From assembly GCF_014698045.1 (NCBI RefSeq), contig NZ_JACJSE010000001.1, positions 310,001-374,000 of the forward strand: 64,000 bases of DNA. Reading direction: 5' to 3'. The notes under the pieces were generated by a model that was not told where the DNA came from, ran no database searches, and saw nothing but the letters and a program-made list of their open reading frames with translations. The stretch is from Aulosira sp. FACHB-615 (GTDB taxonomy: Bacteria > Cyanobacteriota > Cyanobacteriia > Cyanobacteriales > Nostocaceae). Of the stretch, positions 26,915 to 33,995 are shown one piece after another. A program made the position numbers and the translations under genes. How positions within the stretch are numbered: the stretch's first letter is position 1; the number at the start of each line of letters is the position of its first letter.

Positions 26915-28288
26915 ATTAATCCTTCTACCAGCTTACCAGATGCCAAGCTTGCACCTCAAGCAGACTCCTCAGTCTTGCAAATTTTCGGTGGGCATCGTTT
27001 GCACGGTCATGTCAAAATTAGCGGGGCAAAAAATTCAGCACTGGTAATCATGGCTGGAGCATTGCTCTGTTCTGGAGATTGTCACATCCGCAATGTTCCC
27101 TTGTTGGCGGATGTCGAAAAAATGGGACAAGTTTTATCAGCTTTAGGTGTAAAGGTTTCACGCCAAGGCGATATTTTAGACATTAACGCCAGTAATATCA
27201 CTACATCTAAAGCTCCCTACGAACTCGTGACTCAGCTACGAGCCAGTTTTTTTGCGATCGGTTCTATTCTGGCTCGGCTAGGGGTGGCACAAATGCCCTT
27301 ACCAGGTGGCTGTGCAATTGGCGCTCGACCAGTTGACTTGCATGTCCGGGGACTGCAAGCAATGGGAGCCGAGGTGCAGATTGAACATGGCATTTGTAAT
27401 GCTTATGTTCCCAATGGTGGCAGATTAAAAGGAGCCAAAATTTACCTCGACACTCCCAGCGTCGGCGCAACAGAAACATTGATGATGGCGGCTACCCTGG
27501 CTGATGGCGAAACGATCATCGAAAATGCGGCGCGTGAGCCAGAAGTTGCTGATTTAGCGAATTTCTGTAACGCAATGGGAGCCAAAATTCACGGTGCTGG
27601 TACTAGTGTCATCACCATTGAAGGTGTCCCGCAATTGCATTCTGTTGACTACAGCATTATCCCCGATCGCATTGAAACCGGCACCTTTTTGGTAGCTGGT
27701 GCAATTACACGTTCGGACATCTTATTATCTCCAGTTGTACCCGACCATTTAATTCCCGTAATTGCCAAACTGCGGGAAATCGGTGTGCAGATTATTGAAG
27801 AAGCCCCAGACTGCTTGCGAATACTACCTGCGGAAACTCTCAAGGCGACATATATTGAAACCTTGCCCCATCCAGGTTTCCCCACAGATATGCAAGCACC
27901 GTTCATGGCGTTGCTCACCTTAGCAGAAGGTGACAGCATCATTAACGAGTCTGTGTTTGAAAATCGCTTGCGCCATGCTTCCGAGTTAAACCGCTTGGGT
28001 GCAGATATTCGCGTTAAAGGTAATGCAGCTTTTGTGCGCGGAGTCCCTAATTTATCGGGTGCGCCTGTTATTGGTACAGACTTACGGGCATCAGCCGCCC
28101 TCGTCTTAGCTGGCTTGGCGGCTGATGGACAAACCACTTTCCAAGGCTTGCATCACCTCGATCGCGGTTATGATCGTCTTGATATCAAGTTGCAGCAATT
28201 GGGAGCTAAAATCAAGCGCGTCAACGAAGTCTCAACCCCTGGGGTGACTTCTAATGGCAGCACTCCCCCGGTCACAATTGCTAATTAG
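26915..28288 (+). CDS. murA: UDP-N-acetylglucosamine 1-carboxyvinyltransferase MurA
   Basis: First committed enzyme of peptidoglycan synthesis: transfers enolpyruvate from PEP to UDP-GlcNAc. Visible motifs: HVKISGAKNSALVIMAGALL, the catalytic loop PLPGGCAIGARPVD with the reactive Cys (codon at 27311), and YEx-type repeats of the EPSP-synthase fold (GFPTDMQAPFMALLTLAEGD). The frame has no ATG at its 5' end. A TTG at 26975 gives 437 residues but lacks a ribosome-binding site; an in-frame ATT at 26915 has GGAGG 7 bp upstream and adds INPSTSLPDAKLAPQADSSV. I chose ATT on that basis, with reserve. Confidence 0.85.
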   Translation: MNPSTSLPDAKLAPQADSSVLQIFGGHRLHGHVKISGAKNSALVIMAGALLCSGDCHIRNVPLLADVEKMGQVLSALGVKVSRQGDILDINASNITTSKAPYELVTQLRASFFAIGSILARLGVAQMPLPGGCAIGARPVDLHVRGLQAMGAEVQIEHGICNAYVPNGGRLKGAKIYLDTPSVGATETLMMAATLADGETIIENAAREPEVADLANFCNAMGAKIHGAGTSVITIEGVPQLHSVDYSIIPDRIETGTFLVAGAITRSDILLSPVVPDHLIPVIAKLREIGVQIIEEAPDCLRILPAETLKATYIETLPHPGFPTDMQAPFMALLTLAEGDSIINESVFENRLRHASELNRLGADIRVKGNAAFVRGVPNLSGAPVIGTDLRASAALVLAGLAADGQTTFQGLHHLDRGYDRLDIKLQQLGAKIKRVNEVSTPGVTSNGSTPPVTIAN

Positions 28289-28438
28289 AGGGGAGTGTAG
28301 AGAGAGGGGGGAGTGTGGGGAGAGAGGGGAGTGTGGGGGGAAAGATTTCTTCACCATCCTCCCACACTTCCCACCCCTCCCACACTTCCCACCCCTCCCA
28401 CACTTCCCACCCCTCCCACACTTACCCCCTTCTTCCAC
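28289..28438 (-). repeat. GTGGGAGG repeat element (copy A), reverse orientation
   Basis: Begins at the base after the murA stop. It has the AAGATTTCTTCACCATCCTCCC core of copies B-D, reversed, flanked by GGGGAGTGTGG arms and four CCCACACTTCCCACCCCTCC-type direct repeats. The GGATTTCTC/GAGAAAT termini are not seen here. Both open frames across it are composition artefacts. Confidence 0.7.
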
Positions 28439-28523
28439 CGAATGAATCGTTATACTAGCTTGTGGATGGCTGTTAAATTAGCAGCCAAGTTTTTACAGTC
28501 TTTGTGTTCAAGCTGGCTATATC

Positions 28524-29399
28524 ATGTCATTCATTAAAACTCCGCTAATTGGTTTAAAAGCTGACTCCTTTCGTCATCCCTTAGACTTGGAATCTACCAA
28601 AGCTCTCAAACAAATACCTGGTATTGATTTGATGGTGCGAAATTGGCTGGGGCCAATGGCGGAGCAGATTTTTTATGTAGAAAATATTGCTTCTAGTGTT
28701 TTAGTCAGTGAAAATCAACTGCCAGATTTACATAAATTATTATTAGAAGCTTGCAAAGTTTTAGATATTGAACCGCCGCAATTATACGTCCGACAACATC
28801 CAGCACCCAACGCTTATACTTTTGCGATGCGGGGTAAACAACCTTTTGTGGTGTTGCATACTTCCTTGATAGATATCCTCACCCCAGAAGAAATTCAGGC
28901 GGTAATTGCCCATGAGTTAGGGCATCTAAAATGCGACCATAGTGTTTATTTAACGCCTGTAAATTTACTGGTATTAGCGGCAGCAATTGTGCCGAATGTG
29001 GGGAACTTTTTGGCGCAAGCCATCCAAACACAACTTTTAGAATGGGTACGTTGTGCTGAGTTTACCTGCGATCGCGCCGCTTTACTAGCCACCCAAAACC
29101 CCAAAGTGGTCATGTCTGTACTCATGAAACTGGCTGGTGGTTCGCCCACACTTGCACCGCAACTCAACCTCGATGCCTTTGTTGCCCAAGCCCGTGCTTA
29201 TGATGAAATTAGTAAAACAGAATTGGGTGAAATGGTGAAAGTCGCCCGCACAGCCCAATTAAGCCATCCCGTACCAGTGCTACGCGCCAGAGAAATTGAC
29301 CGTTGGGCGAGTAGTCAAGAATATCAAACTTTACTGCAAACTCATGGGTTGAAAAGTTCTGGTGAAGTACCAACAAAAGGCGGCTGGCGGAACTGGTAA
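28524..29399 (+). CDS. M48-family zinc metalloprotease (HtpX/Ste24-like)
   Basis: 291 residues. The zinc motif HELGH is at residues 130-134 within VIAHELGHLKCDH; the third ligand is the Glu of the EFTCDRAALL segment. Only one or two weak hydrophobic segments (VNLLVLAAAIVPNVGNFLA), fewer than in HtpX. N-terminal ~60 residues are a family-specific extension. M48 enzymes act in membrane or envelope protein turnover; the substrate is unknown. It follows repeat copy A and precedes copy B, so it is likely a separate transcription unit from murA. Confidence 0.88.
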   Translation: MSFIKTPLIGLKADSFRHPLDLESTKALKQIPGIDLMVRNWLGPMAEQIFYVENIASSVLVSENQLPDLHKLLLEACKVLDIEPPQLYVRQHPAPNAYTFAMRGKQPFVVLHTSLIDILTPEEIQAVIAHELGHLKCDHSVYLTPVNLLVLAAAIVPNVGNFLAQAIQTQLLEWVRCAEFTCDRAALLATQNPKVVMSVLMKLAGGSPTLAPQLNLDAFVAQARAYDEISKTELGEMVKVARTAQLSHPVPVLRAREIDRWASSQEYQTLLQTHGLKSSGEVPTKGGWRNW

Positions 29400-29410
29400 A
29401 TTGGCATTCA

Positions 29411-29557
29411 AAGGGAGTAGGGAGTGGGGAGTAGGGGTGTGGGAGGTGTGGGAGGGGTGGGAGGATGGTGAAGAAATCTTTCCCCCCACACTCCCCTCTC
29501 TCCCCACACTTCCCCCTCTCTCTATACTCCCCTCTCCCCAAACGTGAGAAATTCGGG
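29411..29557 (+). repeat. GTGGGAGG repeat element (copy B)
   Basis: Between the M48 gene and the convergent DUF3370 gene. Core GGATGGTGAAGAAATCTTTC flanked by GTGGGAGG and CACACTCCCC arms; right end AACGTGAGAAATTCGGGG as in C and D. The left end is replaced by GGGAGTAGGGAGTGGGGAGT short repeats. Confidence 0.75.
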
Positions 29558-29575
29558 GATGAGTAATTTTGATTA

Positions 29576-30994
29576 CTACTCTAAAGTTCGGACAGTCAAA
29601 ACCTGCGGTGGTGTTGAGTCTGGTGGATAAATCACGTCTACTTGTAGATTTCTTTGGCTGGCGGGTGGGAGAACAAACTGCACCAATGGTTCTAAAACCT
29701 GGCCAGTTCTGTGCCATAAATGCACATACCGCGTTTTCTTTTGTCCTTGGTCATCAACATAACGCAGTCGTACTGTCCCGCGAAAGAAGGGAAAATCAAG
29801 TGATGGTTTGCGGAAACGAATGCCACCTTGAGATAATTTGTCTTCTTTTAAAGGTGTTTCTAGGGTGACGGTGACTTTTTGAGTTTGGTTTGTCTGATTT
29901 TTTAACGGCAAACTCAGGTTATATTCCACCCCATAATTACCGTGTGCTTCGTAGGCGGTATCAGGATAGCGCACCAACATTTTAGCGGTTTGGATTTGGT
30001 CAGTACCCAATCGACCACCCCGGAGAGTAACTAAAGGATAGGAAATACCTTTACCGCGTTCAGGAATAGTTAAATACTGGGCTTTGGGATTATCTACCAA
30101 GTTAGCTTGCCATTGGGAACCTTGAGAAACACCAGCCACACGTCCGTAAATAAGTGAACCACTAGTAACATTGGGCGGGGTTGGTGTTTTATCTCTCGGC
30201 CCGGCAAAACTGCCATTGTTTAATAAAGCTTGCCATTCACTCAAAGTTGGCGCACGGTCAGAATTATCAGCATTTTTTTTAGCAAACATCGCCAAACTAG
30301 CCGCGTATACTTTACCGCTACTCTGCAAGCGCAAAAAACTAGAACGACCATTCACAGGCTTGGCTAAATTTCTCACAGGAATTGGATGATTTAATAACAT
30401 CCGGCTACCACCAGGAGGAATGACGAACTTAGCGGGGAAATCTGCTTGACGCACACCGCGCAACACATCACTGACAGCCCTCGCCCCTGGCCCAGAATAA
30501 ACCTTGCCATCATTATTTTCTAGGTAAGGCGCTAAGGTCACAAAGGGCGCATCCTGCATTAAATAACTTGCGCCCTGCAAGACATTAACTGTCACAGGTT
30601 TTTTACTGGGGTTTTGGAGTATGACACCGATATAGAGAGTTTGTAAATCTTTGGGCGTGTGGGTGTAATGATGGGCAAATAAATCGAAGCGTCCCTGAAA
30701 GAGAAAATTGAGGTGGGCGGCGGGGACTTTTTTATTATTGGTAGGAAAGGTAGAAAGTAGAATCCCTTCGTTTTTAATCCATTCGGGGCTGTTACTGTTA
30801 AACACCGGGATGGTATCTAACTTACCGGGTAAGGCGCGGACTTCTCCTGGTTGGATGATTTCTTGGGGTGCTGGTTTAGGGGAAGTTTGGGCGACAACTG
30901 CGGAGTTATTTTTATCAGTTGTGCAGCCGACTGCTTGAATAATAGCCAGTCCAAATAAAAGTGTGAATATTGGTAATGCTAGTTTCTGGGTCAT
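29576..30994 (-). CDS. DUF3370 lipoprotein-like exported protein
   Basis: 472 residues from the ATG at 30994; a TTG-start extension to 31021 is not supported. The N-terminus is a hydrophobic signal ending in IIQAVGC, a lipobox-like site. The body matches the cyanobacterial DUF3370 family as I know it: RALPGKLDTIPVFNSNSPEW, AAHLNFLFQGRFDLFAHHYT and GKGISYPLVTLRGG. The family is cell-envelope located and has no assigned activity. Runs convergent to the M48 gene with repeat copy B between them. Confidence 0.8.
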   Translation of the reverse strand: MTQKLALPIFTLLFGLAIIQAVGCTTDKNNSAVVAQTSPKPAPQEIIQPGEVRALPGKLDTIPVFNSNSPEWIKNEGILLSTFPTNNKKVPAAHLNFLFQGRFDLFAHHYTHTPKDLQTLYIGVILQNPSKKPVTVNVLQGASYLMQDAPFVTLAPYLENNDGKVYSGPGARAVSDVLRGVRQADFPAKFVIPPGGSRMLLNHPIPVRNLAKPVNGRSSFLRLQSSGKVYAASLAMFAKKNADNSDRAPTLSEWQALLNNGSFAGPRDKTPTPPNVTSGSLIYGRVAGVSQGSQWQANLVDNPKAQYLTIPERGKGISYPLVTLRGGRLGTDQIQTAKMLVRYPDTAYEAHGNYGVEYNLSLPLKNQTNQTQKVTVTLETPLKEDKLSQGGIRFRKPSLDFPFFRGTVRLRYVDDQGQKKTRYVHLWHRTGQVLEPLVQFVLPPASQRNLQVDVIYPPDSTPPQVLTVRTLE

Positions 30995-31155
30995 AAATTC
31001 AGGAAATGGAAGTGTTGACAATATTTCTGCTAACTACAACGTGAGTTCAACGAATTAATGCAAAATCCAAAATCTAAAATCTAAAATCTAAAATTACAAT
31101 AAGGGAGATTACGGAGATCAGTTACGGGCAGTGGCTGGAGTTGGGTGGTTAGTGT

Positions 31156-33402
31156 ATGGCTGATGAAATGATAGATTTAACAAATTGCGATCGCGAGCCG
31201 ATTCACATTCCAGGTTTAATTCAGCCTCACGGAGTTTTGCTGGTTTTGCAAGATGCTCACCTCGAAATTATCCAAGTTAGTGATAACACTGAAAAAATCA
31301 TTGGTCATCCACCAGAGGCACTTTTAGGCAAACATTTATCAGTTTTATTTGATACCAAGCAAATTCAAAAAATTCAGCAATGCCTCACCGCAGATTTCGA
31401 GACAATTAATCCCCTGGATTTATCAATTAAGCATGGCAATAAATTGCGGTACTTTGATGGCATTATCCACCACTCAGACACAGTAATTCTTTTGGAATTA
31501 GAGCCGAAAAAAGTTAAACAAAAAGCTGATTTTGTTGATTTTTATCATCAGGTAAAAGGCACAATTACCCGGATGCAAAAATCTGTCACACTACGAGAAA
31601 TGTGCCAAGTTGTTGTTCAAGAAGTGCGGCGGATTACTGGCTTTGAGCGTGTGATGATTTATCAATTTGATGGGGAAGGTGCAGGCTGTGTGATTGCTGA
31701 AGATACTGATTTAGCAATTCCTTATCTAGATTTACACTACCCATCTTCGGATATTCCCAAGCAAGCCCGACATCTTTACACCCTCAATTGGCTGCGGTTA
31801 ATTCCTGATGTTAACTACCAACCTGCACCGTTAATTCCTCATAATAATCCTCTGACAAATCAACCACTCGATTTAAGTTTGTCTGTGTTGCGGAGTGTGT
31901 CTCCAATTCATTTGGAGTACTTACATAATATGAATGTGACAGCTTCAATGTCTATTTCTTTGTTGCAAAATCAGCAGCTTTGGGGATTAATTGCCTGTCA
32001 TCATTCATCACCTAAATATATTCCTTACAATATCCGTACCATTTGCGAATTTATTGGGCAGGTAATGTCTGTGGAACTGGCGAACAAAGAAGCCAGTGAA
32101 GATATTGATTACAAAATGCAGTTGAAGTCCTTACAAACTCAATTTGTGGAGGCTTTGTCCCAGTCTAAGTATTTTTTGCATGGGATGGTGCAGTTACAAT
32201 CTCAATTACTGAATTTAGTGAATGCTACAGGGGCAGTAATTTGTAGTGGTAATCAATTTATCCCTGTGGGTGAAGTGCCATCGGAGGCAGAGGTAAATGC
32301 TTTACTGAACTGGATGAAACCACGGCTACATCATAGTTTATTTGCTACGCGATCGCTCTCTCAAGATTATCCCCCAAGCGAGTCATTCCGCGCGATCGCT
32401 AGTGGTGTGTTAGCTTTGGAAATTTCACGGGTACAACACAATTACTTGATTTGGTTTCGCCCAGAAGTAATCGAAACTGTCAACTGGGGTGGCAATCCGC
32501 ACAAACCTGTGGAAGTATTATCTGATGGCAGCTTGCGAATGTCACCACGCAAATCTTTCGAGTTGTGGCAAGAAACAGTGAGGGGTTGCGCTTTACCCTG
32601 GAAACCCAGCGAAATTGCCGCCGCTACCGAACTGCGAAGTTTAATTGTCGGTGTTGTCTTACGACAAGCCGATGAACTCGCCTCTATGAATTTTGAATTA
32701 CAACGCAGCAACGAAGAACTTGATTCTTTTGCTTATATTGCTTCCCACGATTTGAAGGAACCCCTGCGCGGGATTCATAACTACGCTAATTTCTTAATGG
32801 AAGATTATGCTGAGACGCTCAAGGGTGATGGGGTGGCGAAACTACAAACCCTGGTGCGCTTAACCCAGCGTATGGAAGATTTAATTAATTCTCTGCTGCA
32901 TTTTTCGCGGTTGGGACGGGCGGAACTGATGCGCCAACCAGTCAACTTAAATGAGTTAGTCCAGCAGGTAATTCATACCCTCAGCATTACTCGCCCACAA
33001 AGTGAAATAGAATTTCGGCTTCCCCAAACGCTGCCCAGTATAGAATGCGATCGCGCCCAGGTAAATGAATTATTCACAAACTTAATCAGCAATGCCATGA
33101 AGTACAACGATAAAGCCCAAAAATGGGTAGAAATTGGCTATATTCCCCAGGAAGACACCTCCCGACAGCCAATTTTCTATGTGCGTGATAATGGCATTGG
33201 CATTTTAGAAAAGCACCTCGACAAAATCTTTCAAATCTTTCGCCGCTTACATGGACGAGATGAATTTGGCGGTGGAACTGGCGCAGGCTTAACCATTGCT
33301 CGCAAAATTGTGGAACGCCACGGCGGGAGAATTTGGGTAGAATCTACACCCAAGCAAGGTAGTACATTTTACTTTACATTAACAGCAGAGGCAATCACTT
33401 AA
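31156..33402 (+). CDS. cphB: Phytochrome-type sensor histidine kinase (CphB-like, biliverdin type)
   Basis: 748 residues: PAS (~1-125), GAF (~145-320), PHY (~330-505), HisKA (His531 in IASHDLKEPLRG) and HATPase (ends GGRIWVESTPKQGSTFYFTL). Chromophore logic: the canonical phycocyanobilin Cys in the GAF pocket is Ile251 here (RSVSPIHLEYLHNM), while Cys11 sits in NCDREPIHIPGLIQPHG, the biliverdin-attachment position of bacteriophytochromes. PSSDIP is intact for the pyrrole-water contact. It should be a red/far-red sensor kinase using biliverdin. The following response regulator is its likely target. Repeat copy C starts at the base after the stop codon. Confidence 0.93.
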   Translation: MADEMIDLTNCDREPIHIPGLIQPHGVLLVLQDAHLEIIQVSDNTEKIIGHPPEALLGKHLSVLFDTKQIQKIQQCLTADFETINPLDLSIKHGNKLRYFDGIIHHSDTVILLELEPKKVKQKADFVDFYHQVKGTITRMQKSVTLREMCQVVVQEVRRITGFERVMIYQFDGEGAGCVIAEDTDLAIPYLDLHYPSSDIPKQARHLYTLNWLRLIPDVNYQPAPLIPHNNPLTNQPLDLSLSVLRSVSPIHLEYLHNMNVTASMSISLLQNQQLWGLIACHHSSPKYIPYNIRTICEFIGQVMSVELANKEASEDIDYKMQLKSLQTQFVEALSQSKYFLHGMVQLQSQLLNLVNATGAVICSGNQFIPVGEVPSEAEVNALLNWMKPRLHHSLFATRSLSQDYPPSESFRAIASGVLALEISRVQHNYLIWFRPEVIETVNWGGNPHKPVEVLSDGSLRMSPRKSFELWQETVRGCALPWKPSEIAAATELRSLIVGVVLRQADELASMNFELQRSNEELDSFAYIASHDLKEPLRGIHNYANFLMEDYAETLKGDGVAKLQTLVRLTQRMEDLINSLLHFSRLGRAELMRQPVNLNELVQQVIHTLSITRPQSEIEFRLPQTLPSIECDRAQVNELFTNLISNAMKYNDKAQKWVEIGYIPQEDTSRQPIFYVRDNGIGILEKHLDKIFQIFRRLHGRDEFGGGTGAGLTIARKIVERHGGRIWVESTPKQGSTFYFTLTAEAIT

Positions 33403-33535
33403 ACCTGGATTTCTCTCTTGTGAAAAATCCAGGGGTGTGGGAGGTGTGGGAGGATAGTGAAGAAATCTTTCCCCCCTCTCTTCCCTCTCTCCCCACACTC
33501 CCCACACTCCCCACCCATACGTGAGAAATTCGAGT
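33403..33535 (+). repeat. GTGGGAGG repeat element (copy C), inside the phytochrome operon
   Basis: 133 bp starting at the base after the phytochrome stop and filling nearly all of the spacer to rcpB. Left end ACCTGGATTTCTCTCTTGTG, right end CATACGTGAGAAATTCGAG. The ends are imperfect inverted repeats (GGATTTCTC / GAGAAATTC). Core GTGAAGAAATCTTTCCCCCC as in copies A, B and D. Confidence 0.85.
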
Positions 33536-33543
33536 TAAAGACA

Positions 33544-33993
33544 ATGAGAACTGCGCCCATACCCCTGCTGTTAGTGGTGGAAGACAGCAACGAAGACTTT
33601 GAAGCCCTGCAACGATTGTTGGAGCGATCGCCCATTCAAGTACCGATTCAGCGATGCGTCAATGGAGAGCAAGCCTTGGCTTTTCTGCATCGTACTGGTA
33701 ACTATAGCGACATCTGCTTTTCTCCGGGCTTGATTGTCTTGGATTTAAATCTGCCGGGAACCGATGGCCGAGAAGTATTGCGCCAGATCAAGCAGGATGA
33801 TAATCTAAAGACCGTTCCGGTTGTGGTATTTACCACCTCCAATAACCCCAAAGATATCGAAGATTGTTACCGCTACGGAGTTAACAGCTACATCGTTAAA
33901 CCGATTAATTTTGAGCAGCTAAAACGAGATGTGCAAACATTGATCCAATACTGGTTTGAGGTGACAACACTTCCTGAACACCTGGAGTATTAA
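33544..33993 (+). CDS. rcpB: Response regulator of phytochrome (RcpB-type)
   Basis: 149 residues, a lone receiver domain. Start chosen at the ATG at 33544 (MRTAPIPLLLVVEDSNEDFE); the frame upstream lies in the repeat element. Acidic pocket in VVEDSNEDFEAL, phospho-acceptor Asp67 in IVLDLNLPGTDG, conserved Thr in VVFTTSNNPKDI and Lys in YIVKPINF. The N-terminal and insert features (YSDICFSPG loop) match the Rcp family that pairs with cyanobacterial phytochromes. Two bp before the next gene, so cotranslated with the hybrid kinase. Confidence 0.93.
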   Translation: MRTAPIPLLLVVEDSNEDFEALQRLLERSPIQVPIQRCVNGEQALAFLHRTGNYSDICFSPGLIVLDLNLPGTDGREVLRQIKQDDNLKTVPVVVFTTSNNPKDIEDCYRYGVNSYIVKPINFEQLKRDVQTLIQYWFEVTTLPEHLEY

Positions 33994-33995
33994 TC

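Noticed and set aside
28232..28445. Two open frames (both strands) after murA with Gly/Pro-rich repeats
   Set aside because: They coincide with repeat copy A and owe their openness to its GGGGAG/CTCCCC composition.
29209..29717. Minus-strand frames across repeat copy B
   Set aside because: They overlap the M48 and DUF3370 coding regions and the repeat; composition-driven.
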